Origin: Nitrosomonas sp.
GTDB taxonomy: Bacteria; Pseudomonadota; Gammaproteobacteria; Burkholderiales; Nitrosomonadaceae
NCBI GenBank assembly: GCA_021774155.1
Contig: JAJFJH010000145.1
Span: forward strand, 1-37,599
Length of the DNA stretch: 37,599 nt
Reading direction: 5' to 3'
Under the pieces are notes generated by a model. It saw nothing but the letters and a program-made list of their open reading frames with translations. It was not told the DNA's origin and made no database searches. How positions within the stretch are numbered: the first letter of the stretch is position 1; each line of letters opens with the position of its first letter. The position numbers were made by a program, and so were the translations under genes. Below, piece after piece: positions 1 through 9,845 of the stretch.

Positions 1-415
1 ACGAACATTATCTATTATTAAACCAGATGCAGTTGCAAAAAATGTGATTGGAGAAATTTATTCTCGTTTCGAAAGCAATGGATTAAAAATTATTGCTTCA
101 CGTATGAAGCATCTTTCGCGAACAGAAGCCGAAGGTTTTTATGCCGTTCATCGTGAGCGCCCATTTTTTAAAGACTTGGTTGAGTTCATGACTTCTGGGC
201 CGGTGATGATTCAGGCGTTAGAGGGTGAAGATGCCATTAAAAAGAATCGTGATCTAATGGGGGCGACCGACCCACAAAAAGCCGAGAAAGGGACGATCCG
301 TGCTGATTTTGCTGACAGTATTGACGCAAATGCGGTGCATGGTTCAGATGCGCCAGAAACAGCTGCTGTTGAGATTGCTTACTTTTTCGCAGCCTTGGAT
401 GTTCATTCACGCTAA
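1..415 (+). CDS. ndk: Nucleoside diphosphate kinase (5' end outside window)
   Basis: Cytosolic enzyme that moves the gamma-phosphate from a nucleoside triphosphate to a diphosphate through a phosphohistidine. The reading frame is already open at position 2 and begins inside the conserved N-terminal motif ([14 protein letters not shown]), so only a few residues are lost; the GTG at 44 is an internal valine, not a start. The nucleotide-binding stretch [11 protein letters not shown] and the active-site histidine in [12 protein letters not shown] are both intact. The C-terminus ([12 protein letters not shown]) differs slightly from the common one. It is followed after 20 bp by rlmN on the same strand, the usual gammaproteobacterial order. 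Identification is secure; the true start cannot be seen. Confidence 0.97.
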   Translation, partial: RTLSIIKPDAVAKNVIGEIYSRFESNGLKIIASRMKHLSRTEAEGFYAVHRERPFFKDLVEFMTSGPVMIQALEGEDAIKKNRDLMGATDPQKAEKGTIRADFADSIDANAVHGSDAPETAAVEIAYFFAALDVHSR

Positions 416-435
416 TTCATGGCGTCAATAATACC

Positions 436-1575
436 GTGACCACTAATTTACTTGATTTTAACGCCAAACAACTGACAGACTACTGTGCGGAGATTGGCGA
501 GAAACCATTTCGAGCTAAACAATTGTTGCGCTGGATTCATCAGTTTGGCAAAGCTGATTTTTTTGAGATGAGTGATCTTGCGAAGGGGTTGCGGGATAAA
601 CTTTCGGTGATTGCGGAAATTGAGCCGCCGAAAGTAATGAGTGACTATGTCGCTGCGGATGGTACCCGTAAATGGTTATTGTCTGTGGGGTCGGGTAATG
701 GCATTGAGTCGGTTTTTATCCCCGAAGCCAATCGCGGTACGCTATGTGTTTCTAGTCAAGTAGGCTGTGCGTTGGCTTGTTCTTTTTGTTCGACTGGAAA
801 GCAGGGTTTTAATCGTAATTTGACGGTTGCAGAAATTATTGGCCAACTATGGTGGGCAAATAATGCGCTTAAAGCAACGTCTGCTGATGGGACTATTTTA
901 AATGATGGCGCACAAATTTATCAGAGTCAGGTTGCAGATAAAAACCGTGCGGTGAGTAATGTGGTGATGATGGGTATGGGTGAACCATTGTCTAATTTTG
1001 AGAACGTAGTGACCGCACTCGATTTGATGTTGGACGATAATGCTTACGGACTATCACGTCGAAAAGTGACGGTGAGCACCTCCGGGTTGATACCAGCATT
1101 AGATCGTTTACGTGAGCGATGCCCTGTCGCTTTGGCGGTGTCATTACATGCGCCCAACGATGCGTTACGTGACCAACTTGTACCGATTAACAAGAAATAT
1201 CCGATTAAGGAATTATTGGCAGCCTGTCGGCGATATCTTACTGCCGCGCCAAGAGATTTCGTGACCTTTGAATATGTGATGTTAGATGAAGTGAATGACA
1301 GCGTGGAACATGCACGTGAACTCGTCGAATTAGTACGAGACACCCCTTGTAAATTTAATTTAATTCCATTTAATTCATTTCCTGGGTCTGGATATCAGCG
1401 TTCGTCAACAGAGGCGATACGTATTTTTCGTGATGTATTGATACAAGCGGGATTGATTGTGACGGTGCGTAAAACACGGGGTGATGATATTGCTGCAGCA
1501 TGTGGACAACTGGCGGGTCAAGTGTTGGATAAAACTCGACGAACAAAACAATTAATGGCGGAGGCAGTGAAATGA
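436..1575 (+). CDS. rlmN: Dual-specificity 23S rRNA/tRNA (adenine-C2) methyltransferase
   Basis: Radical-SAM enzyme that methylates C2 of A2503 in 23S rRNA and A37 of some tRNAs. The 379-residue protein has the cluster motif C111-x3-C115-x2-C118 (CALACSFC), the MGMGEPL segment, and a C-terminal methyl-carrying cysteine in AAACGQ (about C356), matching the two-cysteine mechanism known for the family. The start is a GTG at 436; the following [12 protein letters not shown] aligns with the usual family beginning. A moderately long insertion (about residues 138-168) sits between the cluster motif and GMGEPL. The stop overlaps the start of pilW (ATGA), so the two are probably translationally coupled. 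Confidence 0.97.
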   Translation: MTTNLLDFNAKQLTDYCAEIGEKPFRAKQLLRWIHQFGKADFFEMSDLAKGLRDKLSVIAEIEPPKVMSDYVAADGTRKWLLSVGSGNGIESVFIPEANRGTLCVSSQVGCALACSFCSTGKQGFNRNLTVAEIIGQLWWANNALKATSADGTILNDGAQIYQSQVADKNRAVSNVVMMGMGEPLSNFENVVTALDLMLDDNAYGLSRRKVTVSTSGLIPALDRLRERCPVALAVSLHAPNDALRDQLVPINKKYPIKELLAACRRYLTAAPRDFVTFEYVMLDEVNDSVEHARELVELVRDTPCKFNLIPFNSFPGSGYQRSSTEAIRIFRDVLIQAGLIVTVRKTRGDDIAAACGQLAGQVLDKTRRTKQLMAEAVK

Positions 1576-2357
1576 GAGGCATGTCATTTGGTTTTATCAT
1601 TGTGTTGCTGGTGTTGTTAATCAATGGTTGTGCGCAGCAATCGGTGTACGGGGATTTGACTGCCGAACAGCATCAGAAACGCATGCAACAAAGCGCAAAA
1701 ATACACACAGAGCTGGCCGCTGAATATTATCACCGGGGTCAGTTTGGTGTCGCAATCGACGAGATAACCGAAGCGTTACAAGCTGATGCAAGTTATGCGC
1801 CGGCACATAATGTGCTGGGTTTGGTCTATATGGCATTGCATGAAAATGACATGGCGCATAAGAATTTTGAGCAAGCATTGATACTGACCCCCAATGACCC
1901 AGATATTCATAATAACTATGGGTGGTTTCTGTGCCAGCGATCACCAGAACAGATGGACAAAGCCATTAATCATTTCTTAGTGGCGATAAGAGATCGGCTT
2001 TATTTGACACCTGAGAAATCGTTTACAAATGCAGGTGTTTGTGAAATAAAACGGGGAGATTATGGCGCTGCATCAGAATATTTTAGGCGTGCATTGTCTA
2101 TCCAATCGACTTATTCGCCCGCGGTAGTTGGTTTGATTGAGGTCGATTTTAGAAAAGGCAGTGTGATCGGTGCTAAAACGAAACTTTCTAATTATATGCA
2201 GCGTACAAAATCAACACCTGAAGGTTTATGGTTAGCTATACAAATTGAGCGTGAAATGGGTGACCAATATGCCGCAGATAGTTATCAATTTCAGCTACAG
2301 AAACATTTTCCAAATTCCAAAGAAGCGACAGCGCTACGCGAGGATAGGTTTAAATGA
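1572..2357 (+). CDS. pilW: Type IV pilus biogenesis/stability lipoprotein PilW (PilF)
   Basis: Outer-membrane pilotin-type lipoprotein with TPR repeats, needed in the family for assembly and stability of the type IV pilus secretin. The sequence shows a lipoprotein signal ending in the lipobox LINGC (Cys20), followed by AQQS, then tandem TPR-like helices from about residue 45 to 220 (for example [21 protein letters not shown] and [12 protein letters not shown]). At 261 residues it has the family's usual length. Start and stop overlap rlmN and rodZ respectively, so rlmN-pilW-rodZ behaves as one unit. The position between rlmN and rodZ is the conserved one for pilF/pilW. Confidence 0.93.
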   Translation: MRGMSFGFIIVLLVLLINGCAQQSVYGDLTAEQHQKRMQQSAKIHTELAAEYYHRGQFGVAIDEITEALQADASYAPAHNVLGLVYMALHENDMAHKNFEQALILTPNDPDIHNNYGWFLCQRSPEQMDKAINHFLVAIRDRLYLTPEKSFTNAGVCEIKRGDYGAASEYFRRALSIQSTYSPAVVGLIEVDFRKGSVIGAKTKLSNYMQRTKSTPEGLWLAIQIEREMGDQYAADSYQFQLQKHFPNSKEATALREDRFK

Positions 2358-3418
2358 TGAATAAGTTTGAGGATAACAATCAAAACGACGCTAATGACAA
2401 TACTAATATTGGCTCAATACCCGTTGATATTGATAGAGCGGCTTTAATCAATCATCGACATACTACTGAGGAAGAATCTGCGGAAGATAATGACGGTGTA
2501 AGTGTCGTTCATGGCATAGGGCATCAACTGCAAACGGGTAGAATTACATGTAATCTGAGTATCGAAGACGTATCACGACAGTTGCGTTTGTCGGCAAGGC
2601 AAATTGAGGCGTTAGAAAAAGAAGATTATGAGAAGCTTCCAGCCGGTACCTTTTTGCGTGGATTTATACGTAATTACGCTAATTTGGTGAAGTTGGATCC
2701 AAAACCAATGTTGCGAGTATTGCCATCCTCAGCCCCAACAATCACAGCTCATACGACATTGAATTCGGTACAGCAGCCACAGAGAACAACATCGTTTTCA
2801 TCAAACTGGGCGTGGGATCGGCAAAGCTATAGAAATAGTAGGAACCAAAATGGCCTGTTTAAAGTTATAGCGGTGGTATTATTTTTACTTGTTATTTATG
2901 GTTTATATCATAGCATCAACTGGAGTCAGATGCCTTTTATTGGTAATGGGTCTGAAAAAGAGGTGGATAATTCAGTAGAGGCTAGTGTCACTAATGGTCA
3001 GTCGACTATTGAGTTGAAGTTACCAATCTCTCCTGCGAATACTTCGGCCGCACAAAACATTAGTAATCAACCTATTCAAACAATTGATGCTGAGGCTCAT
3101 CAGAAACAAAAGCGTTTTTCGTCAGTGGAATCATTACCTGCGGCTGTTTCTAGTTCAAGCCCAGTTGACGGTGACTTGGGTACTTTATATTTTAAATTCA
3201 CCAGTGACTCGTGGGTTGAGGTGAAAGATCAAGCAAGTACGGTAGTTTTTAAACAAAACAATATTGCTGGCACTAAGCAGGTGGTCAGTGGCAAGCGCCC
3301 ATTATCATTGGTTATAAGTAATGCTGAACAAGTTGATTTGACTTATAATGGACGAACAATTGATCTGGTTCCATATACAAATAAAAACGAAGGTATTGCA
3401 CGCCTCACGCTGGAATAA
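2354..3418 (+). CDS. rodZ: Cytoskeletal protein RodZ
   Basis: Inner-membrane protein linking MreB filaments to the wall-synthesis machinery, so it sets rod shape. Domains in order: a cytoplasmic Cro/C1-type helix-turn-helix at about residues 53-120 (SIEDVSRQLRLSARQIEALE, then GTFLRGFIRNYANLVKLDP), one transmembrane helix at about 169-187, a low-complexity linker, and a C-terminal periplasmic DUF4115 beta domain (about 274-354, beginning GTLYFKFTSDSWVEV). The N-terminal acidic and Asn-rich leader of about 50 residues is longer than in E. coli. The ATG at 2354 overlaps the pilW stop; a second ATG follows directly. Confidence 0.94.
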   Translation: MMNKFEDNNQNDANDNTNIGSIPVDIDRAALINHRHTTEEESAEDNDGVSVVHGIGHQLQTGRITCNLSIEDVSRQLRLSARQIEALEKEDYEKLPAGTFLRGFIRNYANLVKLDPKPMLRVLPSSAPTITAHTTLNSVQQPQRTTSFSSNWAWDRQSYRNSRNQNGLFKVIAVVLFLLVIYGLYHSINWSQMPFIGNGSEKEVDNSVEASVTNGQSTIELKLPISPANTSAAQNISNQPIQTIDAEAHQKQKRFSSVESLPAAVSSSSPVDGDLGTLYFKFTSDSWVEVKDQASTVVFKQNNIAGTKQVVSGKRPLSLVISNAEQVDLTYNGRTIDLVPYTNKNEGIARLTLE

Positions 3419-3472
3419 TTTACATTCGAAATTTGTTCTTGTAATCTTATAGAAATTTAAATTACTGTATAT

Positions 3473-4708
3473 ATGTCCTCAAATAATAGCATCAAACAAC
3501 GACGCACTAGCGTTGGTGTTCCGGTTGGATCCGTCACTATCGGTGGGAGTTCGCCGGTAGTTGTTCAGTCTATGACTAATACCGACACTGTGGATGCTGA
3601 CGCTACCATTGCGCAGGTTGCACAGCTTGCACGTGCGGGTTCAGAGCTGGTTCGGATCACGGTTAACACGATGGAAGCCGCAAAAGCAGTTGCAGAGATT
3701 CGAGCGAAATTGGACGATATGGGTTGTGATGTGCCATTGGTGGGTGATTTTCATTTTAATGGCCACAAATTACTCCCGGCATATCCAGATTGTGCAAAAG
3801 CATTATCAAAATACCGCATTAATCCGGGCAATGTAGGTAAAGGCAAGAAGCGAGACGAACAATTTGCTACTCTGATTGAAACAGCGTGTAAATATGACAA
3901 GCCGGTTCGTATTGGTGTTAATTGGGGCAGTCTTGATCCTGAAATGTTGGCGCGTATTATGGATGAGAACGCCAAATCGAGTGAGCCACAGGATGCCGGT
4001 TTTGTGATGCGTGAAGCATTGATTACTTCAGCATTGGAAAGTGCGGCTAAAGCAGAAGAAATAGGGCTGGCACGTAATAAAATTATATTGTCATGCAAAG
4101 TGAGCGGCGTGCAGGACTTGATCGCTGTTTATCGAGAATTGGCTGCGTGTTGTGACTATGCGTTACATCTTGGGCTAACAGAGGCCGGAATGGGTTCTAA
4201 AGGTATTGTGGCTTCCACTGCTGCGTTGTCTGTATTGTTGCAAGAAGGCATTGGCGATACCATTCGTATTTCGTTGACACCAGAGCCGGGAGGTGATCGA
4301 ACACGCGAAGTGATCGTTGGTCAGGAGATACTGCAAACCTTGGGTTTGCGTGCTTTTGTTCCATTAGTTGCCAGTTGTCCTGGTTGTGGTCGTACAACCA
4401 GTACCTATTTCCAAGAGTTGGCTGATAGTATTCAGACCTATGTGCGTGATCAGATGATTGTCTGGCGCGACCAATATGAAGGTGTAGAGAATATGAACTT
4501 GGCGGTCATGGGATGCGTGGTAAACGGCCCAGGGGAAAGTAAACATGCCAATATTGGCATTAGCTTGCCTGGGTCTGGTGAAAGTCCTGTTGCACCTGTT
4601 TTTGTCGATGGTGAAAAAACAGTGACGCTAAAAGGCGATAATATTGCAGAAGAGTTTCGCCAAATTGTTGATCAATATGTGCAGGATAAATACCCTAAAA
4701 AAGCTTAA
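3473..4708 (+). CDS. ispG: 4-hydroxy-3-methylbut-2-enyl diphosphate synthase
   Basis: Penultimate enzyme of the non-mevalonate (MEP) isoprenoid pathway; reductively converts methylerythritol cyclodiphosphate to HMBPP using a [4Fe-4S] cluster. The 411-residue length fits the short bacterial form. Cluster ligands are visible: C302 and C305 in SCPGCGR, C348 in [11 protein letters not shown], with the nearby glutamate of that motif as the known fourth ligand. The N-terminal TIM-barrel signature VQSMTNTDT is present. It sits 54 bp after rodZ and 49 bp before hisS, the conserved gammaproteobacterial arrangement. Confidence 0.97.
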   Translation: MSSNNSIKQRRTSVGVPVGSVTIGGSSPVVVQSMTNTDTVDADATIAQVAQLARAGSELVRITVNTMEAAKAVAEIRAKLDDMGCDVPLVGDFHFNGHKLLPAYPDCAKALSKYRINPGNVGKGKKRDEQFATLIETACKYDKPVRIGVNWGSLDPEMLARIMDENAKSSEPQDAGFVMREALITSALESAAKAEEIGLARNKIILSCKVSGVQDLIAVYRELAACCDYALHLGLTEAGMGSKGIVASTAALSVLLQEGIGDTIRISLTPEPGGDRTREVIVGQEILQTLGLRAFVPLVASCPGCGRTTSTYFQELADSIQTYVRDQMIVWRDQYEGVENMNLAVMGCVVNGPGESKHANIGISLPGSGESPVAPVFVDGEKTVTLKGDNIAEEFRQIVDQYVQDKYPKKA

Positions 4709-4757
4709 CTCTTTTAGAAGTAAATTTAGAGAGCAGTTAAGAAAAATTAGCTAATTA

Positions 4758-6017
4758 ATGACGAAGAAAATACAAGCTGTTCGTGGCATGAATGACATTC
4801 TGCCTGACGAATCCTTTCGCTGGGAGTTTTTTGAGCAGACTATCCAAGAATGGTTGGCAGCTTACGGTTATCGAAATATTCGTATGCCCATCGTTGAGCA
4901 AACAGATTTGTTTGTACGTTCGATTGGTTCAGTGACTGATATTGTTGAGAAAGAGATGTACACTTTCGTCGACCATCTTAACGGTGAGAGTTTGACGCTT
5001 CGCCCAGAAGGCACAGCATCTTGTGTGCGCGCTGTGATCGCGAATAATTTGCTATATGCTAGCCCACAGCGGTTATCTTATTCTGGCCCTATGTTTCGTC
5101 ATGAGCGCCCGCAAAAAGGGCGCTATCGTCAATTTCATCAAGTGGGTGTTGAGGCATTAGGTTATACCGGTCCGGATATTGATGCAGAGCATATTGTGAT
5201 GTGTGCGAGACTATGGGAACAGCTCGGTATTTCTGGCGTGCGCTTGGAAATCGGAACGCTTGGTAGTGTTGAATCTAGAGCCTTGCATCGGGAGCGGCTG
5301 ATTAAATATTATGAAGGCTATATAGACGTACTTGATGAAGATGCTCGACGACGTCTTCATAGCAATCCGTTACGCATACTCGATAGTAAAAACCCAGGTA
5401 TGCGCGAGATTAATAACGGCGCACCCAAGTTAATTGATGATCTGGATGAAACGTCTCGTGAGCATTTTGAAGCATTGCAGCAAATACTAAGAAACCAAGG
5501 TGTCGATTTTGAAATAAACTTACAGCTCGTTAGAGGTTTAGACTATTATAATTGCACCGTGTTTGAGTGGATCACTGATAGGCTGGGTGCACAAGGTACC
5601 ATTTGTGCCGGTGGTCGTTATGATGGCTTGATTTCACAAATCGGCGGCAAGCCTGCGCCCGCCTGTGGTTTTGCAATGGGTGTTGAACGATTACTTACGT
5701 TGATGGCGGAATGTGGTAAAGAAATAGCGCCACCAGCACCGGATGCCTATGTTGTGCATCAGGGTGGAGATGCATTTGTTTTTGCTTGGAAAACAGTGGA
5801 ATATTTGCGTGATCATGGACTTAAGTCGATATTGCATTGTGGTGGCGGTAGTTTTAAGTCGCAAATGAAAAAAGCAGACGCCAGTGGCGCACGTTTTGCG
5901 TTGATCATTGGAGATGATGAAGCTGCAGTAGAAGAAGTAAGCTTAAAGCCATTACGCGAAGCAACGAATCAAGTGAGAGCTGGACTAAGCACTGTGGTTG
6001 ATTTAATTAAGATTTAG
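4758..6017 (+). CDS. hisS: Histidine--tRNA ligase
   Basis: Class II aminoacyl-tRNA [14 protein letters not shown] charges tRNA-His. Visible features in the 419-residue protein: motif 2 ([20 protein letters not shown]), the histidine-specific [14 protein letters not shown] segment, motif 3 near the [10 protein letters not shown] stretch, and a C-terminal anticodon-binding domain from about residue 330. The N-terminus [18 protein letters not shown] matches the family start, supporting the ATG at 4758. It is flanked by ispG and yfgM as in other gammaproteobacteria. Confidence 0.97.
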   Translation: MTKKIQAVRGMNDILPDESFRWEFFEQTIQEWLAAYGYRNIRMPIVEQTDLFVRSIGSVTDIVEKEMYTFVDHLNGESLTLRPEGTASCVRAVIANNLLYASPQRLSYSGPMFRHERPQKGRYRQFHQVGVEALGYTGPDIDAEHIVMCARLWEQLGISGVRLEIGTLGSVESRALHRERLIKYYEGYIDVLDEDARRRLHSNPLRILDSKNPGMREINNGAPKLIDDLDETSREHFEALQQILRNQGVDFEINLQLVRGLDYYNCTVFEWITDRLGAQGTICAGGRYDGLISQIGGKPAPACGFAMGVERLLTLMAECGKEIAPPAPDAYVVHQGGDAFVFAWKTVEYLRDHGLKSILHCGGGSFKSQMKKADASGARFALIIGDDEAAVEEVSLKPLREATNQVRAGLSTVVDLIKI

Positions 6018-6056
6018 CACTAAAAATACAGACCTTAAATATATTCGGGAAGAAAA

Positions 6057-6707
6057 ATGGCGACATATAATGCAGATGAGCAGGAAAGAATTGATGGCAT
6101 GAAATCGTGGTGGGACGCTTATGGTACAACTGTTCTTATTGCGATTTCAGTTTTTGCTGCAAGTATTGGTGGGACCCAAGCATGGAAATATTATACCCAT
6201 CAACAAAAAACACAAGCTGCTGACTTATATGTTTTAGTTCAACAAGTTCAGGAATCTAAAGACCCTAAAAGAATTAACGACGCTGCATCTTTACTGATGG
6301 ACGGTTACTCATCAAGTGGTTACGCATCACGTGCTGCAATGATAGCTGCAAAAGCCAACTTTGATGCTGGTGATGTAAAAACAGCTAAAGAAAACTTACA
6401 ATGGGTTATCAATAATGCAGAAGAGTCTGAATTAAAGGATTTATCAAAGCTTAGATTGTCAGGTTTGTTGTTAGACGAAGAGAAATTTGACGAAGCTTTG
6501 AAAGTGATAGCGTCTAAGCATGGTGAAGCTTTTAACGGCCTTTATTCTGACCGTAAGGGAGATATTCTGACCGCGGCGGGAAGAATTGCAGAAGCGCGTG
6601 AAGCCTATCAAATAGCCATTGCTAAACTTGAGCCGAATAATAATTATTTTAATATTGTGCAGATGAAGTTGGATGCGCTAGGGGACGCGGAAGTATCGGT
6701 AGAGTAA
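6057..6707 (+). CDS. yfgM: YfgM family ancillary SecYEG translocon subunit (TPR-like)
   Basis: Single-pass inner-membrane protein that in E. coli associates with SecYEG and PpiD and helps periplasmic chaperoning. It shows the typical short cytoplasmic lead with the MKSWWDAYG motif, one transmembrane helix at about residues 22-42, and a periplasmic helical TPR_21-type domain to residue 216. A purine-rich GGGAAGA sits just before the ATG. It lies between hisS and bamB, and only 6 bp separate its stop from the bamB start, pointing to cotranscription. Function is assigned by family and position. Confidence 0.92.
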   Translation: MATYNADEQERIDGMKSWWDAYGTTVLIAISVFAASIGGTQAWKYYTHQQKTQAADLYVLVQQVQESKDPKRINDAASLLMDGYSSSGYASRAAMIAAKANFDAGDVKTAKENLQWVINNAEESELKDLSKLRLSGLLLDEEKFDEALKVIASKHGEAFNGLYSDRKGDILTAAGRIAEAREAYQIAIAKLEPNNNYFNIVQMKLDALGDAEVSVE

Positions 6708-6713
6708 TTAAAC

Positions 6714-7940
6714 GTGATTCGAGATACTATTGCGAAGATAGATGACAGTAGGCGCTTTGGACTGCTTTTGCTATTTGTACTACAGTTGACTGGCTGTGCA
6801 AATATGCCCGATATGTTTAGTCTCAGAGCGGTTGACTCATTTGTCGCTGATATCGCTGAATTGATTGCTGGTGAAGAAGAGGCAGAAATTGATGAAGAAG
6901 AACTGGCTGAGCTAGATAAGATTGAAGGTTTGACATTACTTTGGAAAGCCAGTGTTGGTGAGAGCCTAACTGCTATTTTTTCCCCTGTGGCGGATGAAGA
7001 ATCAGTTTATGTCGCAGATGAAGATGGTCATCTATTCCGTTTTGATGCTAAAACAGGCGAACGAGTCTGGCGCATTGATACTGAGAAAGAATTGTCCGGT
7101 GGTGTGGGACTTGGGGGTGGTCTTGTTTTGGTTGGCACTTATGAAGGCGAAGTCTTGGCTTATGATGAAGTCGGGAATAGTCAGTGGAAGGCGCAAGTTT
7201 CCAGTGAAATTTTAAGTGCCCCGCAAATAGACAATGATGTTGTGGTGGTGCGAGCTGGTGATGGTCGAATATTTGGCCTAAATGCGCTAGATGGTAGTCG
7301 ACAATGGGTTTATCAAGGTGCAACGCCTTCATTGACGGTACGTAGCTATGCTGGTGCATTGGTTACTCATGGTGCTGTTTTCGCTGGATTTGCCGGAGGG
7401 AAACTTGTCGCAATGAGCTTGTATAATGGCAACGTTGGATGGGAAGTGGCTGTTTCTCAGCCGCGTGGGGTTACCGAGTTAGAACGTATGACAGATATTA
7501 CGAGCTTGCCGGTTGTTGATGGTCAGTTCATTTGTGCGGTTGCCTATCAAGGACGTGTGGCATGTTTTGATATGGTTGACGGCGGTCAGATTTGGGTAAG
7601 AGATGCGTCTAGTAATGCTGGACTTAGTATGGATGATGATTATCTATATGTCAGTAAAGAAAACAACACCGTGATGGCATATGACAAGAGAAGTGGCGCA
7701 GGTGTCTGGAGAAGAGGGCGGCTGGGTAGTTTGAAATTGTCAGCACCTTTGATGCTGGGCCATAATTTAGTCATCGCGAATGAGCAAGGTTATGTCATTG
7801 TGTTAAGAAGTTATGATGGTGCGATTATTGGACGTTCAGGCACTGATAAAAGTGCGATTAGTGCAACTCCAGCCCTGATACCAAATGGCTTTGTTGTGCA
7901 AACGAAAGAAGGTGGACTTTACGCCTTTGCAGCAGAATAG
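6714..7940 (+). CDS. bamB: Outer membrane protein assembly factor BamB
   Basis: Lipoprotein of the BAM complex that folds beta-barrel proteins into the outer membrane. The chosen GTG start at 6714 gives a somewhat long n-region before the hydrophobic stretch and the lipobox LTGC (Cys28), followed by Ala-Asn, which does not signal inner-membrane retention. The rest is an eight-bladed beta-propeller with PQQ-like repeats (for example DAKTGERVWRIDTE and NALDGSRQWVYQG). An acidic insertion (GEEEAEIDEEELAELDK, about residues 52-68) lies between the signal and the propeller. The length of 408 residues is a little above the usual 390. Confidence 0.95.
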   Translation: MIRDTIAKIDDSRRFGLLLLFVLQLTGCANMPDMFSLRAVDSFVADIAELIAGEEEAEIDEEELAELDKIEGLTLLWKASVGESLTAIFSPVADEESVYVADEDGHLFRFDAKTGERVWRIDTEKELSGGVGLGGGLVLVGTYEGEVLAYDEVGNSQWKAQVSSEILSAPQIDNDVVVVRAGDGRIFGLNALDGSRQWVYQGATPSLTVRSYAGALVTHGAVFAGFAGGKLVAMSLYNGNVGWEVAVSQPRGVTELERMTDITSLPVVDGQFICAVAYQGRVACFDMVDGGQIWVRDASSNAGLSMDDDYLYVSKENNTVMAYDKRSGAGVWRRGRLGSLKLSAPLMLGHNLVIANEQGYVIVLRSYDGAIIGRSGTDKSAISATPALIPNGFVVQTKEGGLYAFAAE

Positions 7941-8019
7941 TTACATTCTTCAAGTCATATCAACTAATCATAGTTAGCAAAACATTTCGTGCAGTATCTT
8001 TTATAAATATCCTTAAATC

Positions 8020-9426
8020 ATGAAACCCACACTCGTACTGGTTGGGCGACCAAATGTTGGTAAATCAACATTATTTAACCGTTTAACGCGTAGTCGTGAT
8101 GCGATTGTCGCAGACATTCCTGGGCTGACTAGAGATCGCCATTATGGTCATGGAAGAATCGGCGACAAACCACATTTGGTGGTTGATACGGGTGGTTTTG
8201 AGCCTGTAGTCAAAGAAGGTATCCTGCATGCAATGGCCAAGCAGACATTACAGGCCGTTGATGAAGCTGATATGGTGTTATTTATTGTTGATGGTAGGCA
8301 AGGTGTGGCTGCACAGGACAAAATTATTGCTGACCAATTGCGTAAAACGGGTCATAAAATATTGCTGGTCGTCAATAAAACAGAAGGCATGGCTACCGCC
8401 GTGATAACCGCTGAATTTTATGAGTTGGGTTTAGGCGAACCTTGTGCCGTATCTGCGATTCATGGTGATAACATCAATGATTTGGTTGAGGTGTCGCTTG
8501 CGGATTTTCCCGAATCGGAACCCGAAGATGAAGAGAGCGGTAAAGAGAAGAACCCAAAAATAGCCATTGTTGGCCGTCCCAATGTTGGCAAATCTACCCT
8601 CATTAATACCATGCTGGGTGAAGAGCGCGTCATTGCATTCGATCAGCCGGGAACTACACGCGATAGTATTTATATTGATTTTGATAGTCATGGCAAACGT
8701 TATACATTAATTGATACAGCGGGTTTGCGTCGACGTGGCAAGGTAAACGAGATAATCGAAAAATTCTCTGTCGTGAAAACCTTGCAAACAGTGGAGGATG
8801 CCAATGTTGTTGTACTGGTATTGGATGCAACCAATGAAATTTCAGACCAGGATGCCCATATTGCCGGGTTTATACTAGAAACCGGACGTGCATTGGTCGT
8901 TGTGGTCAATAAATGGGATGATTTGGATGAATACCGACGTGAAACGATCAAGAGAGAATTCATACGCAAGCTTGCATTCCTGAGTTTTGCCAAATTACAC
9001 TATATTTCTGCCTTGCGTGGTAGCGGTATGAAAAAATTGTTGCCATCAATAGACGCAGCTTATAGTGCTGCAATGGCAAATTTGTCAACACCAAAATTAA
9101 CACGTGTCTTATTGGCGGCCGTAGAAAAACACCCGCCACCACGTGGTGGAATGTCCCGCCCTAAACTACGTTACGCACATCAGGGTGGCTCTAATCCACC
9201 ACTAATCATCGTTCATGGCACCATGCTGAATCATGTGCCGCTAACCTATCGACGCTATCTTGAAAATACGTTCCGCGAGACCTTTAAGCTGGAAGGGACA
9301 CCGCTTCGAGTTGATTTTAAGACGGGACATAATCCTTATGCTGGAAAAAAAGCCGCGCCGCCGACTAAGCTTGAGGAAAGACAAGCGCATAGTCGCCGTC
9401 GTCGAAATAGGAAAAAATATGGTTAA
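8020..9426 (+). CDS. der: Ribosome biogenesis GTPase Der (EngA)
   Basis: Tandem-GTPase that acts in 50S ribosomal subunit assembly. The first G domain has GRPNVGKST (residues 9-17), DTGGF and NKTE as the fourth motif; the second has GRPNVGKST (185-193), [10 protein letters not shown] and NKWD. An acidic linker ([14 protein letters not shown]) separates them and a C-terminal KH-like domain ends in a basic tail ([10 protein letters not shown]). The first-domain NKxD motif reads NKTE, a tolerated variant I recall in some proteobacterial homologues. The 79-bp gap after bamB keeps the usual gene order. This closes the housekeeping block. Confidence 0.97.
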   Translation: MKPTLVLVGRPNVGKSTLFNRLTRSRDAIVADIPGLTRDRHYGHGRIGDKPHLVVDTGGFEPVVKEGILHAMAKQTLQAVDEADMVLFIVDGRQGVAAQDKIIADQLRKTGHKILLVVNKTEGMATAVITAEFYELGLGEPCAVSAIHGDNINDLVEVSLADFPESEPEDEESGKEKNPKIAIVGRPNVGKSTLINTMLGEERVIAFDQPGTTRDSIYIDFDSHGKRYTLIDTAGLRRRGKVNEIIEKFSVVKTLQTVEDANVVVLVLDATNEISDQDAHIAGFILETGRALVVVVNKWDDLDEYRRETIKREFIRKLAFLSFAKLHYISALRGSGMKKLLPSIDAAYSAAMANLSTPKLTRVLLAAVEKHPPPRGGMSRPKLRYAHQGGSNPPLIIVHGTMLNHVPLTYRRYLENTFRETFKLEGTPLRVDFKTGHNPYAGKKAAPPTKLEERQAHSRRRRNRKKYG

Positions 9427-9529
9427 ATATCAGGATTCGTCAGGCTAGATTGAGGTAAAAAGTTTGCCAAAGCTTGTATAGGTGTTTTATGTTTTAATGT
9501 TCCCTCTGTGCCAGCATCCAGCATAGTTG

Positions 9530-9560
9530 TTGTCTCTAATTTTCAACTAGAGGTAGACAA
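9530..9560 (+). repeat. Imperfect inverted repeat before the transposase remnant
   Basis: TTGTCTCTA (9530-9538) pairs with TAGAG (9548-9552) and AGACAA (9555-9560) with a two-base bulge and a 9-base loop. It lies directly before the start codon of the orfA remnant and could be a leader hairpin or part of the former insertion-sequence end. I cannot tell these apart from one copy. Confidence 0.35.
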
Positions 9561-9562
9561 GA

Positions 9563-9822
9563 ATGAGAACAAGATTCAAGCAAGCCTATAAAATACAAGC
9601 AGTAGAAAAAGCGCTTACTCGCAGCGAAACGACAAATTTGGCGGAAATAGCAGAATTCTTGGGAGTTAGTTATTCAACCCTGCAAAGTGAATTGCCCAAT
9701 CAAGAAAATAAGAACTTGAATCTGTCTCAGGAAATGAATTGTCGAGTTTAACGAACATGATGAAAGAGGAAAGACAGCAGAATTGGAATCTGGAAGAACG
9801 ATTCAATATTATCATTGCTTAG
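9563..9822 (+). pseudogene. Degraded IS3-type transposase orfA remnant
   Basis: The first frame (9563-9751, 62 residues) begins MRTRFKQAYKIQAVEKAL and continues with a small helix-turn-helix (LAEIAEFLGVSYSTLQ), typical of the DNA-binding orfA of IS3-like elements. It then hits a stop. A second frame from 9757 reads MMKEERQQNWNLEERFNIIIA before a TAG at 9820; as I remember this orfA family, a K-E-x-R-x-x-x-W-x-x-E-E-R segment with that ending lies further along the same protein, so the two pieces look like one gene broken by a frame change. No orfB follows; the remnant ends at the hairpin at the flagellin stop. Non-functional as a transposase. It is the only gene-like content of the 399-bp gap between der and the flagellin. 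Confidence 0.7.
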
Positions 9823-9845
9823 ATGCTATCTAAGTAATGATAATA
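9807..9845 (-). terminator. 18-bp near-perfect hairpin across the flagellinolysin stop codon
   Basis: The arm at 9807-9824 is the reverse complement of 9828-9845 with a single G-T type mismatch, separated by three bases (9825-9827). It includes the last codons and stop of the flagellin gene on the minus strand and the last stop of the transposase remnant on the plus strand. The stem is AT-rich and no clear T-run follows on the minus strand, so it is terminator-like rather than a textbook rho-independent terminator. It might also be a scar from the IS remnant. Confidence 0.5.

Noticed and set aside
44-415. ndk starting at the GTG at 44
   Set aside because: The frame is open to the window edge and upstream codons encode the conserved ndk N-terminus, so the gene is simply cut.
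8020-9426. NKTE in place of NKxD in the first G domain of Der as a defect
   Set aside because: The same position is Glu in other proteobacterial homologues as I recall them, so it is not evidence of inactivation.
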